Positions 1 to 8,218 of a stretch of 42,531 nucleotides of DNA are shown one piece after another (the stretch's first letter is position 1; every line of letters starts with the position of its first letter). The position numbers were made by a program, and so were the translations under genes. The notes under the pieces are model-generated. The model was not told the DNA's origin. It did no database searches and saw only the letters and a list, made by a program, of their open reading frames with translations. Source of the stretch: Alphaproteobacteria bacterium (GTDB lineage Bacteria > Pseudomonadota > Alphaproteobacteria > CADEGL01); the NCBI GenBank assembly GCA_026400755.1, contig JAPLOM010000019.1, positions 1 through 42,531 on the forward strand. The letters run 5' to 3'.

Positions 1-202
1 CAGGGTTGCTTGAGTGGGTCCAGAGCAGCGGCCGGAGCGGTCGCGCTTCGTAAGGCCTGCACAATATGTGGATAACACATGACAGCTCTGCGCTAAATCT
101 AGGAAATCTATTTTAAATCAAGCGATTAGCGCTCACCCTAGAGGAAAGTAATACTTACGAGCTCTGTCCTTTTACCCCAAACTGTGTCATATAGGGGCGG
201 TG
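1..202. other. Gene-free leading segment
   Basis: I see no convincing coding sequence in this segment or up to position 337. Short open frames here lack a ribosome binding site and a recognisable product. The segment probably holds the 3' end of an upstream transcript, because a strong hairpin follows at 203-231, and the promoter of the CarD-family gene lies somewhere before 338. No promoter could be assigned with confidence. Confidence 0.4.
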
Positions 203-236
203 AAGAGACACGGACCCGTGCCGTGTCTCTTTGTTT
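203..236 (+). terminator. Intrinsic terminator-like hairpin
   Basis: An 11-bp perfect stem (203-213 with 221-231) encloses a 7-nt loop and is followed by TTGTTT. The GC content and short T tract fit a rho-independent terminator for a gene ending upstream of the window. The stem is nearly symmetric, so it could work in either direction. Confidence 0.6.
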
Positions 237-337
237 CCGGAGGCGGCCTTCAGCAAGGTCATTTGATCGTCGGAACGGTCCGAACAGGGCCCGCCGGGTC
301 ATGCGCGTCGAATTCGTAGGCAACCGTTGGGTGTGTC

Positions 338-865
338 GTGACATTGGTCAAGAAAGCGCGAAGCAGCTCCAAGGATACTCTCTCGTTCAAGGCGGGCGAG
401 TATGTCGTCTATCCGACCCATGGCGTGGGGCGGGTGACGGGCATCGAAACCCATGACGTCTCGGGCGCCGAGCTGCGCGTGTTCGTCATCAATTTCGACA
501 AGGAAAAGATGACCCTGCGCGTTCCGGTCGGCAAGGTGACCGCCGCCGGCCTGCGCCGTCTCAGCAACCGCAAGATCATGGAAACCGCGCTGTCGACGTT
601 GAAGCGCCGCACGCGCGTGAAGCGCACCATGTGGAGCCGCCGCGCCCAGGAATACGAAGCCAAGATCAATTCGGGCAATCCGGTGTCGATCGCCGAGGTC
701 GTGCGCGACCTGCACCGTAAGGGCGACCAGCCGGACCAGTCCTACAGCGAGCGCCAGATGTACCAGGCGGCCTTCGAGCGCCTGGTGCGCGAGCTTGCCG
801 CGGTCGAGCGGATCAACGAGGAAGCGGCCATCAAGCGGCTCGAGCGCGTTCTGCACGCGGCCTAA
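338..865 (+). CDS. carD: CarD/CdnL-family transcriptional regulator
   Basis: This 175-aa protein matches the CarD/CdnL family, which binds the RNA polymerase beta subunit and stabilises the open complex, notably at rRNA promoters. The N-terminal RNAP-interaction domain is visible at about residues 15-75, with the family-typical stretch FKAGEYVVYPTHGVGRV and a following beta-rich segment. The rest is the basic helical DNA-binding domain (about 80-170). Its length is normal for alphaproteobacterial members. The start is a GTG at 338 without an obvious Shine-Dalgarno, so translation could begin a few codons away. The gene is monocistronic, flanked by a hairpin at 203-231 and a strong terminator at 889-920. 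It acts in the cytoplasm. Family assignment is secure; the target promoters are unknown. Confidence 0.93.
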   Translation: MTLVKKARSSSKDTLSFKAGEYVVYPTHGVGRVTGIETHDVSGAELRVFVINFDKEKMTLRVPVGKVTAAGLRRLSNRKIMETALSTLKRRTRVKRTMWSRRAQEYEAKINSGNPVSIAEVVRDLHRKGDQPDQSYSERQMYQAAFERLVRELAAVERINEEAAIKRLERVLHAA

Positions 866-888
866 CCGCTTCGGCTTTGGTGAATTCG

Positions 889-922
889 AACGCCCGGCGG
901 ATCACTCCGCCGGGCGTTTTCG
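889..922 (+). terminator. Rho-independent terminator after carD
   Basis: A 12-bp perfect inverted repeat (889-900 with 907-918) with a 6-nt loop is followed by TTTTCG. It lies 23 nt past the CarD stop and just beyond the 3' end of the convergent membrane-protein gene. It may serve both genes. Confidence 0.85.
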
Positions 923-924
923 TT

Positions 925-2250
925 TCACGTGCGCCGGGGCCTGATCAGGAAGAACGCCACCGGCACGCCCGTTCCCAGCATGGCCCAGACCAGCCGCACG
1001 GCGTAACGATCATGCGGCCCCGATAAGGCGCCGCAGACCAGCGCGTTAGCCAGGAAGGCGATGATCATGGTGAGGCAGGCCGCTCGCAGCGGCCGAGGTA
1101 ATCGCGGGGAGAAAATTCCGAACACGGTGAAAGCGATGCACGCCAGCACGATCGGTATGTGCGTCGCGTTCATCCCCTGCGCGATGGGAAGCAGCTTGCC
1201 CTGTTGCTGCAGCGCTTGACGCCAGGGTTGCAGCTCCTCCGGAAAGGCCGCGCGGACCGTCCAGCGCAGAAACCATTCCTGACTTTCGGTGCCTTCGCCC
1301 AATTCGACTTTCACGAGTTGCTGGAAAAAGCCGCGCAGCGCGAACTCAGCGGTTTCCAACGGATACTCGCGGATGGCGATCAGGACGATACGCTGGCTGT
1401 CCACGCGCGTGCCTTCCCAGTCGCCGATACGCCAGAACGGCGTGCCGTGCTTCCAAAGCCATTGTTCGGCGTTCTGCGGAATGTCGGCGCGGTACGGGCA
1501 CAACTTGGACCATTCCGATTCGCGCTCGGCCGAGCAGTGATCGTCCAGCACGCGCTGGACGAAACCACCCTCCGCCATGCGAGCGAACAGAAGAACCCAA
1601 CCTGTCCGGTTGAAGAACGGCCGGCCGGTGAGCGCGTCGTTCACCAGCACGGTCAGCGCGACGGCGACCGCGATACAGGCCAGCGGCAGTTTCCAGCTGA
1701 GCCGGCAACGAAAGGCGATGGCGCTTAGGCCCGCGCCCGCCAGCGTGGCGACAACCAGGGGGAAGTGCGAGGTGTGGACGACCATGGAGTAGATCAGCAG
1801 TACGACCAGCACGGTCGCCGCTCGGTTAGAGATCGCACTGAAGCCGAGCATGATCGTGGCCAATACCGCGATGCCCGCGAACAGGTCCGGCATCAGCCAT
1901 GAGGCGTACCAAGGCAACGAGGTAAAATAGCCCAGCGTGAGCGCGAGCACGGGCGCCCACCGTTCCTGCGGCGCCAAGGTCCGCACAGTGGCGCTCAGCA
2001 GGAACGCCGCGATCGCCGACTGGATCAGGATGATCAGCCAGACCGACTGGTCGCCGGCATATTCTAGAAACCACGCGTAGAACGACGAGCGGTTCGGTAC
2101 GTAGTCGTCGTCGACGCCCGCGATCAGATAGCCGCCCGTGTCCCAGTAGACGAGCGGGAAATTATTGATGAAGGCAGGAACGAGGTAGGCGATGGCGAAG
2201 AAGATCGGGGCGTAAAGCTGAACCCGACGCCAGTCGACAGCGGCTGGCAT
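925..2250 (-). CDS. Multipass membrane protein, GT-C-like, function unknown
   Basis: This is a 441-aa integral membrane protein with about ten hydrophobic helices. The first extracytoplasmic loop, after helix 1, carries VYWDTGGYL; an aromatic/acidic motif in this place is typical of GT-C membrane glycosyltransferases. A large soluble loop (roughly residues 230-330, with several Trp and two Cys) separates the two helix bundles. I chose the ATG at 2250 because GGAGG stands 4 nt upstream; a longer in-frame start 45 nt upstream has no such site. The gene is convergent with carD and lies downstream of a methyltransferase on the same strand. The glycosyltransferase idea is inference from topology and one motif. 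No substrate can be assigned. Confidence 0.7.
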   Translation of the reverse strand: MPAAVDWRRVQLYAPIFFAIAYLVPAFINNFPLVYWDTGGYLIAGVDDDYVPNRSSFYAWFLEYAGDQSVWLIILIQSAIAAFLLSATVRTLAPQERWAPVLALTLGYFTSLPWYASWLMPDLFAGIAVLATIMLGFSAISNRAATVLVVLLIYSMVVHTSHFPLVVATLAGAGLSAIAFRCRLSWKLPLACIAVAVALTVLVNDALTGRPFFNRTGWVLLFARMAEGGFVQRVLDDHCSAERESEWSKLCPYRADIPQNAEQWLWKHGTPFWRIGDWEGTRVDSQRIVLIAIREYPLETAEFALRGFFQQLVKVELGEGTESQEWFLRWTVRAAFPEELQPWRQALQQQGKLLPIAQGMNATHIPIVLACIAFTVFGIFSPRLPRPLRAACLTMIIAFLANALVCGALSGPHDRYAVRLVWAMLGTGVPVAFFLIRPRRT

Positions 2251-2331
2251 ACGTCCTCCAGTTTCGGTAAGCCCCACTCCCCACCATGCTTCCATGTTCC
2301 CGGCCCTGGCGCCAGGGTGGTTCGCGAAAAA

Positions 2332-3024
2332 CTAGGCTCTCGTTCCGCGAAAGCCGAGCCGGTGGCAGTTGGGGCCAGGATTCTGCGGCAAGGCCTCGGC
2401 CTGGAAGCCGCCGGCGGCGAGCAGTGCAAGGAACTCTTGTCCAGTGTAACGCGAGAGGCCCAGCGCCCGGCGCACTCGGCGATAGTCGGAGAAGAATGTG
2501 CGGAACAATCCCAGCAAGGCGGCGGACAGAAATCTTTCTTTCCACGCAAAGCCAAGAAGATCCGCCACATCCTCGGCCATGCCGGCGTCGGGACGCATCA
2601 CATCGGCGATCACCAGGATGCCGTGGGGGACCAGCAGGCGCCGCCAGCGTGCGATGGTCGCCGGCAACGCGTCGCGGGGGATGTACTGGATGACCGAACT
2701 GACGATGATCGCATCGAAGCTCCCGTCCGACGATGCCAGAGCGCGGTCGTCCAAGACCGCGATCCGCGGATCGCCGTCATAGCGTCGCGCGATCCGCGCC
2801 TGGACCTCCGCTGAAGCGTCGTAGAGGGCGATCTGGTGGCCGAACGCCGCCAGGCTCGGCGCGCCCAGCGCGTCGCCGCTGCCGTAGTCGAGAATGCGCA
2901 GGCCCGCCTGGTGCGGAAGCGCGGCCGCCAGATCTTCCGTCAGGCGTCGGAAATGCGCCTCGACGTGACGGGGGCTGACATAGATCGAATGCTTGCCGCC
3001 CCAGAACTCGGTCCACGAAGTCAT
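2332..3024 (-). CDS. Class I SAM-dependent methyltransferase
   Basis: A 230-aa Rossmann-fold methyltransferase. The SAM-binding motif I is ILDYGSGDALGA near residues 44-55, followed by the acidic end of beta-2 (ALYDAS) and a motif II/post-I region at FDAIIVSSVIQYIP. This is the pattern of the methyltransferase type 11/12 superfamily acting on small molecules or lipids. The C-terminal third is helical and basic and carries a second hydrophobic patch. The next gene on this strand (membrane protein, start at 2250) is 81 nt away, so they may be co-transcribed. Substrate cannot be predicted. No strong Shine-Dalgarno precedes the ATG at 3024. Confidence 0.85.
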   Translation of the reverse strand: MTSWTEFWGGKHSIYVSPRHVEAHFRRLTEDLAAALPHQAGLRILDYGSGDALGAPSLAAFGHQIALYDASAEVQARIARRYDGDPRIAVLDDRALASSDGSFDAIIVSSVIQYIPRDALPATIARWRRLLVPHGILVIADVMRPDAGMAEDVADLLGFAWKERFLSAALLGLFRTFFSDYRRVRRALGLSRYTGQEFLALLAAGGFQAEALPQNPGPNCHRLGFRGTRA

Positions 3025-3114
3025 GGCGCGCAGTGTGCTATGGCGGCCCTTCTGCCGCCAGCTTGACCCTGCGGAGGTCCGTTCCTACGGTCTTGTGTCG
3101 GTTGGAGAGGGCTC

Positions 3115-4344
3115 ATGCAGAATCTGCGCGTCAACGGCGATCGCCTGTGGGCGAGCCTGATGGAAATGGCGCGCATCGGCGCCTTGCCCCATGGCGGTTG
3201 CGGCCGGCTGGCGTTGACCGATTTGGACAAAGAGGGCCGCGATCTGTTCGTGCGCTGGTGCCGCGAAGCGGGCTGCACGATCAAGGTGGATCGTCTCGGC
3301 AACGTCTTCGCGCGGCGCGAGGGCAAGCGTCGGGACTTGCCGCCCGTCATGACCGGCAGTCACCTGGACACCCAGCCCCACGGCGGCAAGTTCGATGGCG
3401 TTTACGGCGTGCTGGCGGGGCTCGAGGTGATCCGCACGCTCAACGACGCCAAGGTCGAAACCGACGCGCCGGTCGAGGTCGCGGTCTGGACCAACGAGGA
3501 AGGCTCGCGCTTCGCGCCGGCCATGTGCGCCTCCGGTGTGTTCGGCGGCGCCTTCGAGGCCGATTACGTCCTGGGCCAGAAGGATTTGGACGGCAAGAGC
3601 TTCGGCGAGGAACTGAAGCGCATCGGCTATGCCGGCGCCGAGCCGTGCGGCGGGCGCGCGGTGGGCACGTTCTTCGAGGTGCATATCGAGCAAGGCCCGA
3701 TCCTCGAGGCCGAGGAGTTTCCCATTGGCGTCGTCACCGGCGTGCAGGGCATCCGCTGGTACGACGTCGTCGTGTCCGGCCAGGACGCCCATGCGGGCCC
3801 CACGCCCATGCCGATGCGGCGCGACGCGCTTTTGGCGGCTGCGTCCATGGTCGCCGCGGTCAACCGCATCGCGCACGCGCATGCCCCCAATGGACGGGGC
3901 ACGGTCGGCCAGATGCTGGTCATTCCGAACTCGCGCAACACGGTGCCCGGCGAGGTGCGCTTCAGCGTCGACATCCGCAATCCGAACGCGGAGGCGCTGG
4001 CGCGGATGGACCGTGAGTTGCGCGACGCGTGCGCGGCGTCCGCGAGGGAAGCGGGCGCCGAGGTGACCGTGACGGAGATCTGGTATTCGCCGCCGGTCGT
4101 CTTCGACAACGGCTGCGCGGATTCCGTGCGCCAGGCGGCCGAATCGCTGGGCTACAAGAACCGCGACATCGTGTCGGGCGCGGGTCACGATTCGGTCTAT
4201 GTCTCGCGCGTCGCACCCACCAGCATGATCTTCGTGCCGTGCCGCGGCGGGCTTTCGCACAACGAGGCCGAGGACGCCGAGCCCGCTCATATCGAGGCGG
4301 GCTGCAATGTGCTGCTGCACGCCATGCTGTCGAGGGCGGGTTGA
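3115..4344 (+). CDS. M20-family Zn hydrolase, N-carbamoyl-amino-acid hydrolase type
   Basis: This 409-aa protein belongs to the M20 amidases that hydrolyse N-carbamoyl-L-amino acids, N-carbamoyl-beta-alanine (beta-ureidopropionase) or allantoate, releasing ammonia and CO2. The dinuclear metal site is visible: GSHLDTQPHGGKFDG (His and Asp ligands, about residues 81-95), TNEEGSRF (Glu pair, near 127), the His of EVHIEQGP (near 190), and the C-terminal His of GLSHNEAE (near 384). The small dimerisation domain lies between about 210 and 330. Length is normal. GGAGAGGG precedes the ATG. The next gene starts 2 nt after the stop, so the two are almost certainly one operon. Several specificities share this fold; the URC uracil genes further on make a ureido substrate attractive but unproven. 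Confidence 0.9.
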   Translation: MQNLRVNGDRLWASLMEMARIGALPHGGCGRLALTDLDKEGRDLFVRWCREAGCTIKVDRLGNVFARREGKRRDLPPVMTGSHLDTQPHGGKFDGVYGVLAGLEVIRTLNDAKVETDAPVEVAVWTNEEGSRFAPAMCASGVFGGAFEADYVLGQKDLDGKSFGEELKRIGYAGAEPCGGRAVGTFFEVHIEQGPILEAEEFPIGVVTGVQGIRWYDVVVSGQDAHAGPTPMPMRRDALLAAASMVAAVNRIAHAHAPNGRGTVGQMLVIPNSRNTVPGEVRFSVDIRNPNAEALARMDRELRDACAASAREAGAEVTVTEIWYSPPVVFDNGCADSVRQAAESLGYKNRDIVSGAGHDSVYVSRVAPTSMIFVPCRGGLSHNEAEDAEPAHIEAGCNVLLHAMLSRAG

Positions 4345-4346
4345 CC

Positions 4347-5780
4347 ATGACCACCACCTGCATCCGGAACGCATCGTGGATCGTCAGTTGGCAGGCGGAT
4401 GCCGGGCGGCATGCCTATCGCCGCGATGGCGACGTCGTTTTCTCGGGTAACCGCATTCTGCAGGTGGGCGGCCGTTACACGGGGGCCGTGGATCGCGAGA
4501 TCGATGGCCGCGGGCGCCTGGTCATGCCGGGTCTGGTCAATCTCCATTGCCATCCCACCAACCAGCCGCTCTACAAGGGCATGCGGGAGGAGTTGGGCAA
4601 CCCGCATCTCTATGGCAGCGGCCTCTACGACTATATGACCCTCCTGGTGCCCGACACGGACGCGCGCAAGGCCGCGGCGGAATACACCTATTGCGAATTG
4701 CTGCTCTCGGGCGTCACCACGGTGACCGACCTGTCGGTGCCCTATGAAGGCTGGGTCGATCTGGCCGCGCGCAGCGGCCTGCGTGTGTGCGTGGCGCCCA
4801 TGTTCCGCTCCGCCAACTGGGTGGTGCCCGAGGGGCGCTCGCTCGGCTACGTCTGGGACGAGAAGGCCGGCCGCCGCCGCTTCGAGGAAGCCGTGCGCGT
4901 CGTCGAGGAGGCCGAGCGCCATCCCTCCGGCCGCCTGTTCGGCATGATCTCGCCGGGTCAGATCGATACCTGCGAGGAAGAGTTGCTGCGCGATTCGGTC
5001 GCGCTGGCGCGCTCCAGCAAGCGCCCGTGGCAGACCCATACCGCGCAAAGCGTCGCCGAGTTCAACGAGATGACGAAGCGTCACGGCATGACGCCCGTCC
5101 AATGGGCGCATGAGATCGGCCTGTTGGGCCATGGTTCGGGCCTGGGCCACGCCATCTTCCTGGACAGCCACGATTGGATTCACTGGCCGACACGGCGCGA
5201 CCTCGACCTGATCGCGGTGACCGGTACCAACGTGGCCCATTGCCCCACGGTCTTCTCGCGCTACGGCCACACGCTGCAGGATCTCGGGCGCTATTTGCGC
5301 GCGGGCATCACGGTTGGGCTTGGCACCGACACGTTCCCGCACAACATGGTCGAGGAAATGCGCGTGGCGCTCATCCTCGCGCGGGTTGCCTCGGGTTACG
5401 GCACCAGCGTGACCAGCGCGGACGCACTCCATTGCGCGACCGTCGGCGGCGCCTCGGCGCTATTGCGCGACGATCTCGGGCGTCTCGCGCCGGGTGCGAA
5501 GGCGGACCTGGCTTTGGTCGATCTGGCCCACCCGATGATGCAGCCGGCCCGCGATCCGCTGCGCAGCATGATCTACAGCGCCGCGGAACGGGCCGTGTCC
5601 GATGTCTTCGTCGACGGGCGGCAGGTGGTGAAGAACGGCCGCATCCTCACCCTCGACATGGTGGACGCGGCGGGCCGGGTGGCCGAGGGCCAGGCCCGCA
5701 TGGAAGCCGCCACACCCAAGGCCGATCCCGCCGGCCGCAGCGCGCGCGAGATCGCGCCGCTCTCCCTGCCGCTTCTCTGA
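4347..5780 (+). CDS. Amidohydrolase, cytosine deaminase/chlorohydrolase type
   Basis: A 477-aa metal-dependent amidohydrolase of the AtzA/TrzN/SsnA/guanine-deaminase branch, which deaminates or dechlorinates N-heterocycles. Ligands of the single metal site are visible: the HxH of NLHCHPT (near residue 67), the His of HTAQ (near 231), the His of LGHAIFLD (near 269) and the Asp of GLGTDTFPHN (near 327). The beta-sandwich halves lie at about 1-60 and 385-460. The ATG at 4347 follows the stop of the preceding hydrolase by 2 nt, giving translational coupling. The pairing of a ureido hydrolase with a deaminase suggests catabolism of a pyrimidine, purine or triazine-like compound. The C-terminal tail of about 25 residues is proline/alanine-rich and not part of the core. 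Confidence 0.88.
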   Translation: MTTTCIRNASWIVSWQADAGRHAYRRDGDVVFSGNRILQVGGRYTGAVDREIDGRGRLVMPGLVNLHCHPTNQPLYKGMREELGNPHLYGSGLYDYMTLLVPDTDARKAAAEYTYCELLLSGVTTVTDLSVPYEGWVDLAARSGLRVCVAPMFRSANWVVPEGRSLGYVWDEKAGRRRFEEAVRVVEEAERHPSGRLFGMISPGQIDTCEEELLRDSVALARSSKRPWQTHTAQSVAEFNEMTKRHGMTPVQWAHEIGLLGHGSGLGHAIFLDSHDWIHWPTRRDLDLIAVTGTNVAHCPTVFSRYGHTLQDLGRYLRAGITVGLGTDTFPHNMVEEMRVALILARVASGYGTSVTSADALHCATVGGASALLRDDLGRLAPGAKADLALVDLAHPMMQPARDPLRSMIYSAAERAVSDVFVDGRQVVKNGRILTLDMVDAAGRVAEGQARMEAATPKADPAGRSAREIAPLSLPLL

Positions 5781-5821
5781 AAAAAGAACGGCGGCAGCCT
5801 GGAGGGGCCGCCGCCGCTTGG

Positions 5822-5847
5822 CCGGCTTGCTTCGGCTGGCAGGCCGG
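5822..5847. terminator. Hairpin between convergent genes
   Basis: A 9-bp stem with one G-U pair (5822-5830 with 5839-5847) and an 8-nt loop abuts the original stop codon (5848-5850) of the binding-protein gene on the minus strand. A second GC-rich inverted repeat (GGCGGC...GCCGCC, about 5790-5817) precedes it. Neither is followed by a long T run, so termination activity is only likely. Confidence 0.45.
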
Positions 5848-6906
5848 TTATTTCAGAATCCACTCGTTGAAGCGGGTGATCTCGTCGTCCTTGGCCTTGC
5901 CCCAGTAATCGTCGTCGATCTTCAGCATGCTCTGCATGTGCTTCGGATTGGTCGGCAGAAGCTCGGCGCGCTTTGCGTCGATATACTTTTAGGCGTTCGG
6001 GTTGGTCGGGCCGTAGGTCATGTCCTTCGTCCACGCGGCCTGACGCTGGGCGTTCAGCGCGAACTTGATGAACTTGCGGCAGGCGTCGACGTTCGGGCCG
6101 CCTTTCAGGATGGCCCAGCCTTCATAGCTCCACAGCGCCTGGTTCCACGAGATCGCCACGGGTCCGCCTTCGTCGGTGGCGGCTTGCGCGCGGCCATTCC
6201 AGGTGACGCACATGTCGAGTTCGCCTGTCTTCAGCATCTGCGAGGTCTGGGCGCCGCTGGTCCACCAGATGGAGACGTTGGGCTTCAGCGCGTCAAGTTT
6301 CTTGAGGGCGCGTGTGGCATCGCAGGGATAAACCTTGTCCTTCGAAACGCCATCGGCCAGCAGCGCGATTTCGTAGGTATCCTGGGGCGACTTGCGCACG
6401 CCGCGCCGGCCGGGGATGCGCTTCACGTCCCACAAATCCTTCCAGCCGCCGTCGGGCACGGGCCCCTTGGCTGGATACACGTCGGTGCGATAGGCCAGGA
6501 CGGTCGCATAGACCTCGGCGCCGATCATGTAGGGCGACTTGTATTGGGCCGGGATTTCCTGGACCTCGGGCTCCTTGTCCATCTCCAGCTTCTCGAGATA
6601 GCCGCCCGCGACCAGAAGATTGGTTGCCGCCGGCGTGATATCGGCCATGTCCCAGGTGTAGCTCTTAGTCTCCACCATGGCCTTGATCTGCGCCGTGGGC
6701 TCCGCCTGGCCCGGTACGCCGACGGCTTCGATGCCGGTTTCCTTGGTGAACGGCCCGCCCGGATCCCGGGTGACGATGCGCTGGGCCGCGCGCGTCTTGC
6801 GCGGCGTAAGGACCGTGGGGAACGCCAGTGCCGCGGCGCCCGCGCCCATGGCGGTCAGCACCCGCCGGCGGTTCGTCACCAGGGATTTGTCCGTGATCTT
6901 GCTCAT
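5848..6906 (-). pseudogene. Polyamine-type ABC substrate-binding protein with internal stop
   Basis: This encodes an extracellular solute-binding protein of the spermidine/putrescine (PotD/PotF) class. The N-terminus is a twin-arginine signal (NRRRVLTAMG followed by an Ala-rich core and AA cleavage region). Reading from the ATG at 6906, with GGAGGG just upstream, the frame stops at TAA 5991-5989 after 305 residues (...GPTNPNA). The same frame then continues without interruption for 46 more codons (KYIDAKRAELLPTNP..., ending NEWILK and a proper TAA at 5848-5850). This is what homologues have at the C-terminus, so one base change turned a Tyr codon into TAA. The N-terminal region RDPGGPFTKETGIEAVG also looks about a dozen residues shorter than usual. 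No permease or ATPase gene lies nearby. A LacI operator sits upstream. It may be a pseudogene or a truncated, still secreted protein. Confidence 0.75.
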
Positions 6907-6958
6907 GTTCCCTCCTCCGAATTTCTCACGCCGGCAGCGGCGATTGTTTGACCGTATT

Positions 6959-6974
6959 ATGACAGCGTTGTCAT
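6959..6974. promoter_or_regulatory. LacI-family operator palindrome
   Basis: ATGACAGCGTTGTCAT is a perfect inverted repeat of 6 bp around GCGT. It differs by one base from the ATGACAACGTTGTCAT type common for LacI-family repressors with a central CG. It lies 53 bp upstream of the binding-protein start and 34 bp downstream of the LacI gene stop. That is the right place for the LacI-type regulator at 7009-8085 to control the binding-protein gene. Confidence 0.7.
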
Positions 6975-7008
6975 TTCGGTCAAATGAACTGCCGTCAGCC
7001 CACTGTGT

Positions 7009-8085
7009 TTACGTGCTGTCGCGCTGAATCACATCAAAGCCCATATCGACCACCTTTGGCACCTTCGTATTGCCGCCGATGCGTTCCAACAACAACTCCG
7101 CCGCGCGCTTTCCCATGGCGTGGCGCGGTGTACGCACCGTGGTTAAGGCCGGCTGGACGACCGTGGCCAGTTCGCTGTCGCCGAAGCCGGCGATGGCAAC
7201 CTTGTCCGGTACGGCCCAGCCGCGCTTCTGGCACTCCATGAGCGCGCCGGCCGCCATCACGTCGTTGCCGAAGAAGATGGCCTCGATGTCTGGGCGTTTG
7301 CCCATCAACTCCACCAACGCATTCGCACCGGATTGGAAGTCGAGGCGGCCGCTGGCGAACAGGCTTTCATCGATCCCTTGCCCTGAATCGCGCAACGCTT
7401 TGCGGTGGCCCTCGCGCCGGTCGCGCGTGCGGTCGTTGTCGCGCATGACCGTGCCGATCAAGGGGCTCACGAACGCGATCTTCTTGTAGCCCAGCCGCAC
7501 CAGATGACGGGTCATGGCATAGGCGGCATCGGCGTTGGAGTAGCCCACGCACAGGTCGATCGGCGTCCGGCTCAAACCCCAGAATTCCACCGTGGGTACG
7601 GCCATGCTCGTGAGCATGCGGCGCACCTCGGGTCCGTGGGACACGCCCGTGAGGATCAGACCTGCGGCGCGGTGCGCCAGAAAATCGCGCACCAGCCGCT
7701 CTTCAACCTCCTCGGAATAGTCGGAGACGCCGAGCAGGAGCTGGTAGTTGTGCTCGCCCATCGTGTCGTAGAAGCCGTGGACGACTTCGGCGAAACCCAC
7801 ATCCATGATGGTCGGAACGATGATGCCGATGGTCGTGGTTTTGCGCGAAGCCAGGGCGCCGGCGTTGAAATTGCGCACATAGCCGATCTTCTTCACCGCC
7901 TGCGCGATGCGGCCCCGCGTCTCTTCGGCCACGATGTCCGGGTTACGCAAGGCGCGCGACACGGTGATGGGCGAAACACCCGCCATCCGCGCGACCTCTT
8001 CCAGCCGCGCCGCGCGCGGCGGGCCCGCCTCATCGCCGCGTTTGCGCTTCCGGAGCGGTTTCCGGGTGGGGGGCTTGCTGGCCAT
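7009..8085 (-). CDS. LacI-family transcriptional regulator
   Basis: A 358-aa repressor-type protein. After a basic N-terminal extension of about 25 residues comes the LacI helix-turn-helix (ARLEEVARMAGVSPITVSRA, about 26-45) with the hinge helix near 70-82 (NFNAGALASRKT). The remainder is the periplasmic-binding-protein-like effector domain (IGIIVPTIMDVGFAEVVHG to the C-terminus). It resembles the GntR/gluconate-type subgroup, but the ligand is not predictable. It is transcribed toward the binding-protein gene and divergently from the operon starting at 8219. Two operator-like palindromes (6959-6974, and a weaker one at 8091-8106, 5 bp from its own start) suggest autoregulation and control of both flanking units. 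Confidence 0.92.
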   Translation of the reverse strand: MASKPPTRKPLRKRKRGDEAGPPRAARLEEVARMAGVSPITVSRALRNPDIVAEETRGRIAQAVKKIGYVRNFNAGALASRKTTTIGIIVPTIMDVGFAEVVHGFYDTMGEHNYQLLLGVSDYSEEVEERLVRDFLAHRAAGLILTGVSHGPEVRRMLTSMAVPTVEFWGLSRTPIDLCVGYSNADAAYAMTRHLVRLGYKKIAFVSPLIGTVMRDNDRTRDRREGHRKALRDSGQGIDESLFASGRLDFQSGANALVELMGKRPDIEAIFFGNDVMAAGALMECQKRGWAVPDKVAIAGFGDSELATVVQPALTTVRTPRHAMGKRAAELLLERIGGNTKVPKVVDMGFDVIQRDST

Positions 8086-8090
8086 GGCTT

Positions 8091-8106
8091 ATGGTAGCGT
8101 TAACAC
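8091..8106. promoter_or_regulatory. Second, weaker LacI operator-like site
   Basis: ATGGTAGCGTTAACAC matches the 16-bp palindrome at 6959-6974 at 11 of 16 positions, including the central AGCGTT. It lies in the divergent promoter region between the LacI gene (start 8085) and the operon starting at 8219. It would suit autorepression and control of that operon. It is only partly symmetric. Confidence 0.4.
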
Positions 8107-8218
8107 ATCGTTGACGCGATGGGGCTCTTGTCTAAAGATGACCCCGTTTCCCGCGTCCTTCCCGCCCCAGTCCGTCCGCAGCGTCATCGCGCGCCCCGGT
8201 TTTTCAGGAGAGAGAACC